Shown: one piece after another, positions 22,330 to 33,842 of the stretch
How positions within the stretch are numbered: the first letter of the stretch is position 1
Layout: the number at the start of each line of letters is the position of its first letter
Assembly: GCF_001975785.1 (NCBI RefSeq)
Contig: NZ_MSFI01000020.1
Coordinates: forward strand, 1-64,000
Direction: 5' to 3'
Length of the DNA: 64,000 nucleotides
Source: Domibacillus epiphyticus
GTDB taxonomy: Bacteria; Bacillota; Bacilli; Bacillales; Domibacillaceae
Notes under the pieces: generated by a model
Database searches by the model: none
The model's input: only the letters and a program-made list of their open reading frames with translations
What the model was told of the DNA's origin: nothing
Position numbers and translations under genes: made by a program

Positions 22330-22402
22330 AAATTGCATAATTCAAACATACGTTCTATAATGGAGATGCCTCTGCCAAGCTGCCATGAGTTGTTGGATAA
22401 TG

Positions 22403-22431
22403 TTGCGCTGTTGAGAAATTCATGTTATAAT
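22403..22431 (+). promoter_or_regulatory. rpsF promoter
   Basis: TTGCGC (22403-22408), 17 bases, TATAAT (22426-22431) with a TG just before the -10. Predicted leader is about 134 bases. Confidence 0.75.
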
Positions 22432-22462
22432 TTCAACTTGTGAGTAATGAAAACTTACTCTT

Positions 22463-22545
22463 AGGCCCGTAGGAAGCGGGTCACAAAGGTGTTGCGACAG
22501 GATGTCGCGTTCTAAACCTTTGATCCTTGCCCTTTTAAAGGGCCG
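22463..22545 (+). ncRNA. rpsF leader motif (third copy of the ychF-type motif)
   Basis: Contains AGGAAGCGGGTCACAAAGG, then a hairpin GCGACA/TGTCGC, then CCTTTGATCCTT, closely matching unit B of the ychF leader; CAAAGG and CCTTTG can pair, and GGCCC (22464) can pair with GGGCC (22540). Bacterial rpsF leaders are known to be bound by the S6:S18 complex; whether this motif is that site is not established here. Confidence 0.6.
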
Positions 22546-22571
22546 CATAGTCCACGAGGAGGTGAACGAAG

Positions 22572-22865
22572 ATGAGAAAGTACGAATTCATGTACATTAT
22601 CCGCCCAAACATTGAAGATGAAGCGAAAAAAGCGCTAGTTGAGCGTTTTGACGGTATCCTTACTTCTAATGGTGCGGAGATCATCGAGTCAAAAGATTGG
22701 GGTAAACGCCGTTTAGCGTATGAAATCAATGATTTCCGTGAAGGCTTCTACCAACTTATTCATGCTAAAGCTGAAAATGCAGCTGCAGTTGAAGAGTTTG
22801 ACCGTCTTGCGAAAATCAGCGATGACATTATCCGTCATATCGTTGTTAAAGAAGAAGAAAAATAA
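22572..22865 (+). CDS. rpsF: 30S ribosomal protein S6
   Basis: 97-residue bS6: [20 protein letters not shown]...[38 protein letters not shown] precedes the ATG. First gene of the conserved rpsF-ssb-rpsR operon, with S6 and S18 contacting each other in the 30S platform. Confidence 0.98.
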   Translation: MRKYEFMYIIRPNIEDEAKKALVERFDGILTSNGAEIIESKDWGKRRLAYEINDFREGFYQLIHAKAENAAAVEEFDRLAKISDDIIRHIVVKEEEK

Positions 22866-22941
22866 TCATAACGTAATAAATACACATCTTTTTCAAAATG
22901 TTTCAATTTGAAACATTTTAAAAGAAAAGGAGTTGATTCTG

Positions 22942-23481
22942 ATGATAAACCGAGTGGTTTTAGTCGGCCGTTTAACGAAAGATCCAGAACTTCGCTATAC
23001 GCCAAATGGAGTTGCGGTTGCGACGTTTACGCTTGCGGTGAACCGTGCGTATACGAATCAACAGGGCGACCGGGAAGCGGACTTCATTAATTGTGTGATC
23101 TGGCGTAAACCGGCTGAAAACGTGGCGAATTTCCTTAAAAAAGGAAGCCTTGCCGGTGTTGAAGGACGTATTCAGACACGCAATTACGAAGGCCAGGATG
23201 GAAAGCGCGTTTACGTGACAGAAGTTCAGGCGGACAGTGTCCAATTTCTCGAACCAAAATCCGGCGGTGGTGGAGGCAGCCAATATGGCAATGCTCCTCA
23301 ACAGCAGGGTGGTGGTTATGGCGGCGGACAGCAGCAAAGCAATCAGGACTTTCCATTTGGCCAGCAACAGCAGAATCAACAGCGCGGCACTAACAATGCC
23401 GGTTATTCTAAAATGAATGAAGATCCTTTTGCAGATAACGGTCAGCCGATCGATATTTCAGACGACGATCTTCCGTTCTAA
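22942..23481 (+). CDS. ssb: single-stranded DNA-binding protein
   Basis: OB-fold ssDNA-binding protein of replication and repair. 179 residues from the ATG at 22942 (AAAGGAG upstream): [35 protein letters not shown], a Gly/Gln-rich flexible linker (about 112-150) and the acidic partner-binding tip DDDLPF. SsbA-type, between rpsF and rpsR. Confidence 0.98.
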   Translation: MINRVVLVGRLTKDPELRYTPNGVAVATFTLAVNRAYTNQQGDREADFINCVIWRKPAENVANFLKKGSLAGVEGRIQTRNYEGQDGKRVYVTEVQADSVQFLEPKSGGGGGSQYGNAPQQQGGGYGGGQQQSNQDFPFGQQQQNQQRGTNNAGYSKMNEDPFADNGQPIDISDDDLPF

Positions 23482-23504
23482 TCAATTAAGAGGAGGGGAA
23501 ACTC

Positions 23505-23741
23505 ATGGCAGGACGCAGAGGTGGACGTAAGCGTAAAAAGGTTTGTTATTTCACATCTAACGGTATTACACATATCGACTATAAAGATGTTGATTTGCTT
23601 AAAAAGTTCGTATCTGAACGTGGAAAAATTCTTCCACGCCGCGTTACAGGAACAAGCGCTAAATACCAACGTCGTTTGACGATCGCAATCAAACGCTCAC
23701 GGCAGGTAGCACTTCTTCCATTCGTTGGAGAAGAAAGATAA
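23505..23741 (+). CDS. rpsR: 30S ribosomal protein S18
   Basis: 78-residue bS18: [58 protein letters not shown] precedes the start. Last gene of the operon, ending at a strong hairpin. Confidence 0.98.
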   Translation: MAGRRGGRKRKKVCYFTSNGITHIDYKDVDLLKKFVSERGKILPRRVTGTSAKYQRRLTIAIKRSRQVALLPFVGEER

Positions 23742-23753
23742 GAATAGAAACAA

Positions 23754-23788
23754 ACACAATGTTGAATTGACAACATTGTGTTTTTTTT
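23754..23788 (+). terminator. rpsR terminator
   Basis: ACACAATGTTG / CAACATTGTGT arms with eight T following. Confidence 0.92.
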
Positions 23789-23970
23789 ATGAAAAATGTG
23801 AGAAAAATACATTAAAATAAGCAAACCATAGAAGAAACTTAGCACGAAATCTACATTTGCTTAAACAATTCAGAATCATTGAACTTTTTTAACAAATAAT
23901 TTACAAAGGCTCAATATTGCTTTAGGTCAATAACACTATAATGGGAAGAAGGGATAGGGAGAAAGGTGTA

Positions 23971-25959
23971 GTGACTGAAGTGAAAACCATTCGAATGAAA
24001 TTTGTTGTACCTATTACAATTGTTTTGGTTTGTGCATTTACCTTTATCATTTTTTTTACAGGGTGGAAAACGGAACAGAAAATAGCAGAAGATGCGACAG
24101 AGCAAACAGAAGGATTCGTTAAGGAACTGAACAATTCAGCAGCTGTTTTTTTACAAAAGTATGAAGAAAGTATTCAATTGCTGTCAGAATCAGATCAAGT
24201 CATTCAATATGCAAATACATATCGTACATCCACTCAGCCAAACAGTGCAGCAGACAGACAGATTCAAACGGTTTTTAACCGCTATACAGAAATATATAAA
24301 GATGCGCTGAGTGTATATTATGCTTCTGAAAATGGCGTATTTAAAATAGCGCCGTCAGCAACTTTATCGGATGACTTTAATCCGGTGGAATCCACGTGGT
24401 ATAAGCAGGCTTTTGAATCAAAAGATCCGGTCTGGAGCGAGCCGTATGAAAGCGAATCGGGCGATTATGTCATCACGATTTCTAAAGCGATTGTGAGCGG
24501 TGAGAATGTTCTTGGGGTTATTGGAACGGATATTAATTTAACGAGTATGACAAATCGGATGAATGAACTGAACATCGGATACGACGGCTATCCAGTCATT
24601 TTATCAAATGAGGGAAAGGCTATCATTCATCCGACGGAAAAAGGGCAAGACGTCTCGAAAGACCCGGTGATGGCTGGCATAATTAAAGGGGAACAGAACG
24701 GTGTTATCGAAACGGCTAACGGCCTTGTCGTGTACGATACAGTCAGTAAAACGGGTTGGAAAATTGGTGCCGTCTATGAAAAAGAGAATTTATTTAGTGT
24801 GTCAAATGACTTGAAGAAAAATCTCGCGATTACTGCATTTTCGGTTCTTCTCTTAGTGATTATCGTCGTATCGATCTTGACTTCAAAAATTACAAAGCCG
24901 ATCAAAAAGCTGAATGAATCAGTCCGTCAGGTGGCTGAGGGGGATCTTCAGACGCATGTACGTGTACCCGGAAAAGATGAAGTGGCATCGCTCGGCAGAA
25001 ATTTTAACAACATGGTAGAAAAAATGCGCGGTATAGTAGGAGTAACGGATGATGCAGCGGCCAATTTACGTGAGTCGATTCAGCATCTAAACATTGCAGT
25101 GCAGGAAATCAATGAATCCGGTACGCAGGCCGTTTCGGCACTGGAAGAGCTAACGGATGGCACTGTACGCGCGGCAAGTGGATCGAAAAAAGCGGCCGAT
25201 CGTTCAAGTGAACTTGGCCATTTAATCAGTTTGATATCAGAAGAATCAACTGCAATGTCCGAGCTGGCGCAGCAGGCTGCAGGAGCTGCCGGGAAAGGAA
25301 CAGCGCATGTGGCCGCTGCAGCGTCTTCAATTGATGCATCAGCTGGCCGGATGGACGCTGCAATGACCGCGGTCCGCACACTGGCGGAAGATATTACCCG
25401 CATTGAAAGTATTGTTCATGTTATTGAAGACATCTCGGCTCAGACGAATTTACTCGCATTGAACGCATCGATTGAAGCGGCGCGTGCAGGAGCTCATGGG
25501 AAAGGATTTGCCGTTGTCGCTCAGGAAGTGAGAAAGCTCGCGGAACAGTCGAACAAAGCAGCAGGTGAAATTCATAAAAAAATTGCGGCTGTACAAAGTG
25601 GTTCTGAGCATGCTATCGATACAATGGGACAAGCAGGCGATCATATAATGGGGCAAACTGACGCAGTGAGGGAAACAGAAAGTGTCTTTGCGGCTCAAGT
25701 GGAATTGATGAGCAAGATGGAAGCTGCCATTACAGAAATTGCGGATAATATACAAACCGCCAATAAGGAAAAAGACATCGTGGTTCAAACGGCCGGTCAT
25801 TTAGCAGAAGAGGCTCGTTCATCTGCTGCATCGTGCGAAGAAGTACAGGACAGGACGAAAACACAGCTTTCAGCGATTGAAAGCGTCGCAGCGGCGTCTG
25901 AACAGCTTGCTTCATTAAATGAGGAATTGATTAGTGCCATCCGTCAATTTCATATATAA
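23971..25959 (+). CDS. methyl-accepting chemotaxis protein
   Basis: Transmembrane chemoreceptor signalling to CheA/CheW. About 662 residues from a GTG at 23971 (an in-frame ATG at 23941 is possible). TM1 [19 protein letters not shown], an extracellular dCache-like sensor (includes [21 protein letters not shown] and [13 protein letters not shown]), TM2 near 290-310, HAMP ([19 protein letters not shown]), and the methylation/signalling hairpin tip [20 protein letters not shown]. Ligand unknown. It stands alone between rpsR and yybS. Confidence 0.93.
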   Translation: MTEVKTIRMKFVVPITIVLVCAFTFIIFFTGWKTEQKIAEDATEQTEGFVKELNNSAAVFLQKYEESIQLLSESDQVIQYANTYRTSTQPNSAADRQIQTVFNRYTEIYKDALSVYYASENGVFKIAPSATLSDDFNPVESTWYKQAFESKDPVWSEPYESESGDYVITISKAIVSGENVLGVIGTDINLTSMTNRMNELNIGYDGYPVILSNEGKAIIHPTEKGQDVSKDPVMAGIIKGEQNGVIETANGLVVYDTVSKTGWKIGAVYEKENLFSVSNDLKKNLAITAFSVLLLVIIVVSILTSKITKPIKKLNESVRQVAEGDLQTHVRVPGKDEVASLGRNFNNMVEKMRGIVGVTDDAAANLRESIQHLNIAVQEINESGTQAVSALEELTDGTVRAASGSKKAADRSSELGHLISLISEESTAMSELAQQAAGAAGKGTAHVAAAASSIDASAGRMDAAMTAVRTLAEDITRIESIVHVIEDISAQTNLLALNASIEAARAGAHGKGFAVVAQEVRKLAEQSNKAAGEIHKKIAAVQSGSEHAIDTMGQAGDHIMGQTDAVRETESVFAAQVELMSKMEAAITEIADNIQTANKEKDIVVQTAGHLAEEARSSAASCEEVQDRTKTQLSAIESVAAASEQLASLNEELISAIRQFHI

Positions 25960-25964
25960 AAGAT

Positions 25965-26006
25965 AACGTAACAGTCCGATCTTTTGTTCGGACTGTTGCG
26001 TTTTTA
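25965..26006 (+). terminator. chemoreceptor gene terminator
   Basis: AACGTAACAGTCCGA / TCGGACTGTTGCGTT, 15-base arms with one wobble, followed by a T run. Confidence 0.88.
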
Positions 26007-26084
26007 AAGTTGAATGGACATCAAAAGGAAGGTAGAATAAAGAAAGAGAATACCGGATTTACGGTGTATGAACGGAGTGTTGTA

Positions 26085-27014
26085 GTGGGAAAGACGAAAG
26101 TGATTACAGAAGGGGCAATCATGCTGGCGCTATTTACGGTGCTGCTTCTTATTTCAGTTTATGTACCGATTTTATCAATTGTCGGCGTCTTGTTTTTGCT
26201 CTTGCCTTTTTTTATTTATAGCGCGAAATATGAGATTGCTCCGGCGTTCATGCTGCTTTTTGGTTCAGTGGCTATTACGTTTTTAATTGCCGGCCCTTTT
26301 ATTTTGCCGGTGGCCTTCATGTACGGCATAACGGGTGTCGTAATGGGAATAATGGTGCGGAAGAAGTATGATAATTGGATTATTTATATGGCCGGAAGCT
26401 TGACGTTTCTACTGAACGTTATCGTGCATTACGTCGGTACCATTTGGCTGTTTGATCTATCTTTTGTAGATGAATTTGGTGCGCTCTTTTCCCAGTCGGT
26501 AAAAGATACGAGTGCAATATTAGGCAGTGAACCGGTTTACAAGCCGGAACAAATTAATGAAGCCATTCAATACATTAATGCGATTTTACCAGCATTATTT
26601 GTTATGACTTCGTTTGTCATCGTGTTTCTATTAATGCGTATCAACTACCCAATCGCAAAGAGACTGGGGATTCAAATAAAGCCATTCAATCCATTTTGGA
26701 CTGTAAGGCTTCCGCGGTCTATTTTATGGTATTACCTCTTTTTTATGATCGGGGCACTGCTTGTCCAACCGGAAGATGGGACAATGTGGTATGACATCTA
26801 TGTAAATGTGATGTTTATTTTGCAAGCCTGCTTATATGTTCATGGTTTGTCATTCGTGTTCTTTTTTGCACACATTAAAAAATGGCCAAAAGTTATTCCG
26901 ATCATCATTGCGATTTTATCGATTCTAGTCATTCCGGTCCTTTATATTATTCGTTTATTAGGTATAATTGACTTAGGATTTGATTTAAGACAGCGACTGC
27001 AAAAAAAGCCGTAA
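26085..27014 (+). CDS. yybS: DUF2232 membrane protein YybS
   Basis: 309-residue polytopic membrane protein, about eight hydrophobic segments. The GTG at 26085 has GGAGTG upstream and gives the same length as B. subtilis YybS; a longer reading from 26010 is unlikely. Precedes gdpP, as in most Bacilli. Function unknown. Confidence 0.88.
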   Translation: MGKTKVITEGAIMLALFTVLLLISVYVPILSIVGVLFLLLPFFIYSAKYEIAPAFMLLFGSVAITFLIAGPFILPVAFMYGITGVVMGIMVRKKYDNWIIYMAGSLTFLLNVIVHYVGTIWLFDLSFVDEFGALFSQSVKDTSAILGSEPVYKPEQINEAIQYINAILPALFVMTSFVIVFLLMRINYPIAKRLGIQIKPFNPFWTVRLPRSILWYYLFFMIGALLVQPEDGTMWYDIYVNVMFILQACLYVHGLSFVFFFAHIKKWPKVIPIIIAILSILVIPVLYIIRLLGIIDLGFDLRQRLQKKP

Positions 27015-27032
27015 TATGCTTTTTAAAATCGG

Positions 27033-27060
27033 CTCCATTAAGTACCTTAATGGAGTTTTA
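27033..27060 (+). terminator. possible attenuator before gdpP
   Basis: CTCCATTAA / TTAATGGAG arms with a short T run, between yybS and gdpP. Modest stability; may only reduce read-through. Confidence 0.5.
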
Positions 27061-27078
27061 TAATTAGGAGCTGAAGCT

Positions 27079-29052
27079 ATGCTTTCGTATTATAACAGGC
27101 GAATTATACAATTGCCGTTAATCTTTATCGCGGTTGTGCTCGCTGCCGCCTCAATCATGCTTCTGGCATACAATTACCTGGCGGGTGTTGTGATGATTGC
27201 GGTTACGATTTTTCTTCTCCTGTTTTTGTATTTATCAGAGAAAAGGCTCCATGATGAAGTGGAGAAATATGTGGCTACGCTGTCTCTTCGGCTGCAAAAA
27301 GTGGGCGATGAAACGCTTCAGGAGCTGCCAATTGGAATTCTTCTTTACAGTAAAGAATATAAAGTGGAATGGGCGAACCCCTTTTTAACGTCTTATTTTA
27401 ATGAGAATACGATTGTTGGAGAGTCACTTTATGAAATCGCGGAACACATACCTGCTGCCATTAAAGGAGAGAAAGAAACCATTATTTCGCTCCACGACAG
27501 CCTGTTTCGTGTCATAGTGAAGCCGGAAGAGAGGCTTGTGTACTTTTTTGATGTAACAAAACAGGAGGCAACTGTCCAGCAATTTGAGGAAGAAAAGACC
27601 GTGCTGAGCATTATTTTTCTTGATAACTATGACGATGTAACGCAGGGAATGGATGATCAATCACGCAGCAGTTTAAATAGTCTTGTGACCTCTTTGCTCA
27701 ATAATTGGGCAAAAGAAAATGGCATCTATTTAAAACGTACGTCTTCCGATCGTTTTTTCGCTGTTTTGAACGAACGAATTCTACAATCACTCGAGGAAAC
27801 AAAATTCTCGATTTTAGATGTAGTACGTGAAGAAACAGCAAAGCATCATGCTCCGTTGACGCTTAGCATCGGTATCGGACAGGGAATCATTCCCCTTCCA
27901 GAACTCGGTGACATTGCCCAATCCAGTCTAGACCTGGTGCTGGGACGCGGCGGGGATCAGGCGGCGGTTAAGCAAGGTGACGGGAAAGTCAAATTTTACG
28001 GCGGAAAAACGAATCCGACGGAAAAACGGACGCGCGTGAGAGCACGGGTTATTTCGCATGCGCTTCGTGATATTGTCATTGACAGCGATAAAGTAATTGT
28101 AATGGGACATAAATATCCAGATATGGATGCGGTAGGGGCTTCGATGGGGATCCGTCATGTTGCTGAACTTAACGGCCGCGAAGGATATATTGTCATTGAT
28201 TTTTCACAAATAGATACGGCCGTGAAGCGGCTTCTGCATGAATTGAAAGAGCAAAATCCAGTCCTTTACTCCCGTGTAATTACACCGGAAGAAGCGATGG
28301 AAATAGCGACAAGTAAAACGCTGCTTGTTGTTGTTGATACACATAAGCCATCACTAGTTATTGAAGATAGACTGCTTTCAAAAGCAGACCGTGTTGTCGT
28401 TATTGACCATCATCGTCGAGGAGAAGAATTTATTAAAAATCCGATTCTTGTTTATATGGAACCATATGCGTCATCGACAGCCGAGCTGGTTACAGAACTG
28501 CTTGAATATCAGCCGAAAACAAAAAAAATATCGATGATTGAAGCGACAGCGCTTTTGTCTGGCATTATTGTCGATACAAAGAGCTTTTCCCTCCGCACTG
28601 GTGCGCGTACTTTTGAAGCTGCTGCTTATTTGCGCACATATGGGGCGGATACCATTTTGGTTCAGAAGTTTTTAAAAGAAGATATCAACACGTACATTCA
28701 GCGCGGCCAGATCATTGAAACCGTCTATTTTTATAAAGATGGCATAGCCATCGCCAAAGGTGATGACCATCATGTATACGATTCGGTATTGATTGCCCAG
28801 GCAGCCGACACGCTCCTCACTATGAACAATGTAAAGGCATCATTTGTCATTGCGAAAAGAGGAGAAGAAACGGTCGGCATCAGCGCCCGATCACTCGGTG
28901 AAGTAAATGTCCAAATTATTATGGAACAAATGAACGGCGGCGGCCATTTAACAAACGCAGCGACACAAATTAAAGACGCATCAGTCGAAGATGTTGAGAT
29001 GGAACTATGTCGTGTAATTGACGAATTGACTAAAGGGGGAACGGAAGAATGA
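27079..29052 (+). CDS. gdpP: cyclic-di-AMP phosphodiesterase GdpP
   Basis: Membrane-bound hydrolase of c-di-AMP, setting wall and potassium homeostasis. 657 residues, near the 659 of B. subtilis YybT. Two N-terminal TM helices (about 12-55), PAS-like domain, degenerate GGDEF domain, then DHH ([26 protein letters not shown]) and DHHA1 ([10 protein letters not shown]) catalytic domains. Its stop overlaps the rplI start by 4 bases, a conserved coupling. Confidence 0.97.
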   Translation: MLSYYNRRIIQLPLIFIAVVLAAASIMLLAYNYLAGVVMIAVTIFLLLFLYLSEKRLHDEVEKYVATLSLRLQKVGDETLQELPIGILLYSKEYKVEWANPFLTSYFNENTIVGESLYEIAEHIPAAIKGEKETIISLHDSLFRVIVKPEERLVYFFDVTKQEATVQQFEEEKTVLSIIFLDNYDDVTQGMDDQSRSSLNSLVTSLLNNWAKENGIYLKRTSSDRFFAVLNERILQSLEETKFSILDVVREETAKHHAPLTLSIGIGQGIIPLPELGDIAQSSLDLVLGRGGDQAAVKQGDGKVKFYGGKTNPTEKRTRVRARVISHALRDIVIDSDKVIVMGHKYPDMDAVGASMGIRHVAELNGREGYIVIDFSQIDTAVKRLLHELKEQNPVLYSRVITPEEAMEIATSKTLLVVVDTHKPSLVIEDRLLSKADRVVVIDHHRRGEEFIKNPILVYMEPYASSTAELVTELLEYQPKTKKISMIEATALLSGIIVDTKSFSLRTGARTFEAAAYLRTYGADTILVQKFLKEDINTYIQRGQIIETVYFYKDGIAIAKGDDHHVYDSVLIAQAADTLLTMNNVKASFVIAKRGEETVGISARSLGEVNVQIIMEQMNGGGHLTNAATQIKDASVEDVEMELCRVIDELTKGGTEE

Positions 29053-29498
29053 AGGTTATTTTCTTAAAAGATGTAAAAGGAAAAGGAAAAAAAGGTGAAG
29101 TGAAAAACGTGGCGGACGGCTACGCGCATAACTTTTTAATTAAAAACGGTTTTGCAGTAGAAGCGACGGCAGGCAATAAAAATATACTCGATGCACAGAA
29201 GAAGAAAGAAGCGGCCGCTGCAGCGCAGGAGCTGGAAGAGGCGAAAAAGTTAAAAGAAACCGTTGAAAACATAACGGTTGAACTGCATGCGAAAACAGGT
29301 GAAGGTGGCCGTCTTTTCGGTTCTGTCACAGCAAAGCAAGTTGCAGATGAATTGAACAAAAAACATAAAATTAAAGTGGATAAACGAAAAATGGATCTGC
29401 CGGACGGCATCCGCGGTCTTGGCTACACAAACGTTCCGGTTAAATTGCACAATGAAGTAACGGCTACTTTGAAAGTACACGTCTCAGAAGAAAAATAA
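29049..29498 (+). CDS. rplI: 50S ribosomal protein L9
   Basis: 149 residues: [30 protein letters not shown], the long connecting helix (Ala/Lys/Glu-rich, about 45-75) and the C-terminal rRNA-binding domain. ATGA overlap with gdpP. Followed by a terminator. Confidence 0.98.
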   Translation: MKVIFLKDVKGKGKKGEVKNVADGYAHNFLIKNGFAVEATAGNKNILDAQKKKEAAAAAQELEEAKKLKETVENITVELHAKTGEGGRLFGSVTAKQVADELNKKHKIKVDKRKMDLPDGIRGLGYTNVPVKLHNEVTATLKVHVSEEK

Positions 29499-29507
29499 AT
29501 AAATAAC

Positions 29508-29542
29508 AAATGTGATCGGATTTTTTTCTGGTCACATTTTTT
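29508..29542 (+). terminator. rplI terminator
   Basis: AAATGTGATC / GGTCACATTT arms with a T-rich loop and T run. Confidence 0.8.
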
Positions 29543-29560
29543 GCGCAAGGAGGCTCGAAA

Positions 29561-30925
29561 ATGAACGATGTATTAACGGACCGCGTACCGCCGCAAAATA
29601 TTGAAGCAGAACAGGCTGTACTAGGAGCGATCTTTCTAGAACCTTCTGCGTTAACGGTTGCTTCTGAAATATTAATTCCGGAAGATTTTTACCGGAGTGC
29701 CCACCAGCAGATTTACTTAACGATGCTGAAGCTTGGCGATCACGGGAAAGCGGTCGATGTTGTAACGGTAACGGAAGATCTTGCCGCCGCGAAACAAATC
29801 GAAGATGTCGGCGGAATTTCATATTTAAGTGAACTTGCGGCCTCGGTACCGACGGCTGCCAATATTGAATATTATGCCCGAATTGTTGAGGAAAAATCAC
29901 TCCTTCGTCGTCTAATTCGGACGGCAACAACGATTGCACAGGACGGCTACGAGCGGGAAGATGAAGTTGAAGGGCTGTTAAGCGAAGCGGAAAAAAGCAT
30001 TATGGAAGTGGCACAGCGAAAGAATGCTGGCGCGTTTCATAACATTAAAGATGTACTTGTACGCACGTATGACAATATCGAACTGCTACACAACCGGAAA
30101 GGCGATGTGACCGGAATTCCAACCGGCTTTTCGGAGCTTGACCGAATGACCGCCGGTTTTCAGCGCAACGATTTAATTATTGTTGCGGCTCGTCCATCGG
30201 TTGGTAAAACCGCTTTTGCGCTGAACATTGCCCAAAACGTCGCGACAAATACAGATGAGACTGTTGCTATTTTCAGCCTTGAGATGGGTGCTGAACAACT
30301 GGTCATGCGGATGCTTTGCGCGGAAGGCAATATTAATGCACAAAGCCTGCGGACGGGTGCTTTAACGGATGAAGACTGGCGCAAATTAACGATGGCAATG
30401 GGCAGTCTGTCCAATTCTGGTATATATATAGATGATACACCTGGTGTGCGCATCGGTGAAATACGGTCGAAATGCCGTCGTTTGAAACAGGAGCAGGGCC
30501 TCGGGATGATCTTGATTGATTATTTGCAGCTTATTCAGGGAAATGGCCGCTCGGGCGAAAACCGCCAGCAGGAAGTATCGGAAATATCTCGATCGTTAAA
30601 GGCGCTCGCCCGTGAACTAGAAGTGCCTGTTATCGCACTTTCTCAGCTTTCCCGCGGCGTTGAACAGAGACAGGATAAGCGGCCTATGATGTCTGATATC
30701 AGGGAATCCGGTTCAATCGAGCAGGATGCCGATATTGTCGCGTTTTTGTATCGTGATGATTATTATGATAAAGAATCGGAAAATAAAAATATGATTGAGA
30801 TCATTATTGCGAAGCAGCGGAATGGTCCGACGGGTACAGTCGAGCTTGCTTTCGTAAAAGAATACAATAAGTTCGTCAATGTGGAGCGTCGTATGGATGA
30901 AATGTCTGCACCGCCCGGAGCATAA
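29561..30925 (+). CDS. dnaB: replicative DNA helicase (DnaB; DnaC in B. subtilis)
   Basis: Hexameric 5'-3' helicase of the replication fork. 454 residues; N-terminal helicase-interacting domain (PPQNIEAEQAVLGAIFLEP), then the RecA-like C-terminal domain with Walker A AARPSVGKTAFALNIAQN, Walker B MILIDYLQLIQGNGR and the DnaB motif VIALSQLSRGVEQRQDKRP. ATG at 29561 with AAGGAGG. In B. subtilis this gene is named dnaC. No intein. Confidence 0.97.
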   Translation: MNDVLTDRVPPQNIEAEQAVLGAIFLEPSALTVASEILIPEDFYRSAHQQIYLTMLKLGDHGKAVDVVTVTEDLAAAKQIEDVGGISYLSELAASVPTAANIEYYARIVEEKSLLRRLIRTATTIAQDGYEREDEVEGLLSEAEKSIMEVAQRKNAGAFHNIKDVLVRTYDNIELLHNRKGDVTGIPTGFSELDRMTAGFQRNDLIIVAARPSVGKTAFALNIAQNVATNTDETVAIFSLEMGAEQLVMRMLCAEGNINAQSLRTGALTDEDWRKLTMAMGSLSNSGIYIDDTPGVRIGEIRSKCRRLKQEQGLGMILIDYLQLIQGNGRSGENRQQEVSEISRSLKALARELEVPVIALSQLSRGVEQRQDKRPMMSDIRESGSIEQDADIVAFLYRDDYYDKESENKNMIEIIIAKQRNGPTGTVELAFVKEYNKFVNVERRMDEMSAPPGA

Positions 30926-30930
30926 GAAGT

Positions 30931-30956
30931 CAGCGAAACGCTGGCTTTTTTTTGTG
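30931..30956 (+). terminator. dnaB helicase terminator
   Basis: Short stem GTCAGCG / CGCTGGC with an AAA loop followed by eight T. Confidence 0.75.
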
Positions 30957-30992
30957 TAAAAACGAATGAATTTTAAAAAATATTATAAAAAT

Positions 30993-32373
<1,381 letters not shown>

Positions 32374-32383
32374 TAAAAATCTT

Positions 32384-32415
32384 CACCGACTTCCATTAGG
32401 AGTCGGTGTTTTTTT
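32384..32415 (+). terminator. purA terminator
   Basis: CACCGACT / AGTCGGTG with seven T following. Confidence 0.9.
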
Positions 32416-32595
32416 CTTGAGAACAATTTTATTGCTAAAAAGGTTCATTACTCCGGTTCCACCCTATTATAGGGCTTGCTGCCTAATAATGTTAATTTCC
32501 CGCATAAAAAGACGATTGTTGTCTTAGAATGTTTGGGAATAGACGCAAAATTGTCAAAATTTCTTCGCCTTGTTCGTTTTTTGCGACAAAATGTA

Positions 32596-32624
32596 TTGTC
32601 ACTCCCATAGGCATGTGATACTAT
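32596..32624 (+). promoter_or_regulatory. tRNA promoter
   Basis: TTGTCA (32596-32601), 17 bases, TACTAT (32619-32624) with an extended TGTGA before the -10, 26 bases upstream of tRNA-Asp. The rest of 32416-32590 shows no gene. Confidence 0.75.
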
Positions 32625-32649
32625 TAACAACGTTGCTGGTAAACAATTT

Positions 32650-32726
32650 GGTCCGGTAGTTCAGCTGGTTAGAATGCCTGCCTGTCACGCAGGAGGTCGC
32701 GGGTTCGAGTCCCGTCCGGACCGCCA
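32650..32726 (+). tRNA. tRNA-Asp (GTC)
   Basis: 77 bases: acceptor GGTCCGG / CCGGACC, D arm with AGTTCAGCTGGTTAGA, anticodon loop CTGTCAC (GTC), T arm GGTTCGAGTCC, discriminator G and genome-encoded CCA. Confidence 0.98.
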
Positions 32727-32857
32727 TTTTTACTTTAACCTATCGTTATGTTCTGTCTTGGTGGCGGCCGTCCTCACCTTAGTATGTCCTCTAGAATAAA
32801 CGGCCGCTATATTTTTTAACAGAATTTTGAAAGATATTTTTGATTATATTTTACTAC

Positions 32858-32930
32858 GGCTCAGTAGCTCAGTTGGTAGAGCAAAGGACTGAAAATCCTT
32901 GTGTCGGCGGTTCGATTCCGTCCTGAGCCA
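32858..32930 (+). tRNA. tRNA-Phe (GAA)
   Basis: 73 bases: acceptor GGCTCAG / CTGAGCC, anticodon loop CTGAAAA (GAA), T arm GGTTCGATTCC, discriminator A. Followed by TAAAA, so CCA is not encoded and must be added enzymatically, unlike the upstream tRNA-Asp. Confidence 0.97.
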
Positions 32931-32932
32931 TA

Positions 32933-32977
32933 AAAAAAGCATCGCGGTGATTTCGCTCCCGTGGTGCTTTTTGTTAT
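32933..32977 (+). terminator. tRNA-Phe terminator
   Basis: AGCATCGCGG / CCGTGGTGCT arms with two wobble pairs, followed by five T. Confidence 0.75.
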
Positions 32978-33126
32978 TTTCCGCAATGTTTACCGGTCGG
33001 ACAACGGATGTCATTGAAGCGCTGTTCATGGTAAAGTTAAGAAAGGCGAAAGAAGTACAAATATGATAAAATATAGTATTTGAAGCCATCTTTATCTCAT
33101 CGAAAAAGAAGTGAGGGAAATAGATA

Positions 33127-33837
33127 ATGCAAAAGAAAATATTGGTTGTAGATGATGAAAGACCAATTGCAGATATTTTGCAGTTTAATTTAAAAAAAGA
33201 AGGATATGACGTTCAGTGTGCCTACGACGGGGATCAGGCAGTGGAGATGGTAGAAGAAATGCAGCCGGATCTTGTTCTGCTGGATATTATGCTTCCGGGA
33301 CGTGATGGAATGGAAGTATGCCGTGAAGTGCGAAAAAAATATGAGATGCCAATCATTATGCTGACCGCGAAAGATTCTGAGATTGATAAAGTTCTTGGTC
33401 TTGAACTCGGTGCGGATGATTATGTAACAAAACCATTTTCAACACGAGAATTAATCGCGCGGGTAAAAGCGAACCTGCGCCGTCATCAGGCAGTGCCTGT
33501 ACAGGTAGAAGAAGAATCAGATACGAATGAAATTGTGGTAGGGGCGCTGACCATTCATCCGGATGCGTACATCGTTTCAAAACGCGGGGAGACGATTGAA
33601 TTGACTCACCGTGAATTTGAGCTGCTTCATTATCTGGCGAAACATATTGGCCAGGTGATGACTCGGGAGCATTTGCTGCAGACCGTGTGGGGCTATGACT
33701 ACTACGGAGATGTTCGGACAGTAGACGTGACCGTGCGCCGGCTGCGTGAAAAGATTGAAGATAACCCGAGCCACCCATCTTGGATTGTGACGCGAAGAGG
33801 AGTAGGATACTACTTACGCAACCCAGAGCAGGAGTAA
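33127..33837 (+). CDS. walR: response regulator WalR (YycF)
   Basis: OmpR-family regulator of cell-wall metabolism, usually essential. 236 residues; receiver with phospho-acceptor Asp in [14 protein letters not shown] (about residue 53), Lys in DDYVTKPF, and winged-helix domain ending [37 protein letters not shown] precedes the ATG. First gene of walRKHIJ; walK starts 5 bases after its stop. Confidence 0.98.
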   Translation: MQKKILVVDDERPIADILQFNLKKEGYDVQCAYDGDQAVEMVEEMQPDLVLLDIMLPGRDGMEVCREVRKKYEMPIIMLTAKDSEIDKVLGLELGADDYVTKPFSTRELIARVKANLRRHQAVPVQVEEESDTNEIVVGALTIHPDAYIVSKRGETIELTHREFELLHYLAKHIGQVMTREHLLQTVWGYDYYGDVRTVDVTVRRLREKIEDNPSHPSWIVTRRGVGYYLRNPEQE

Positions 33838-33842
33838 CGTTG

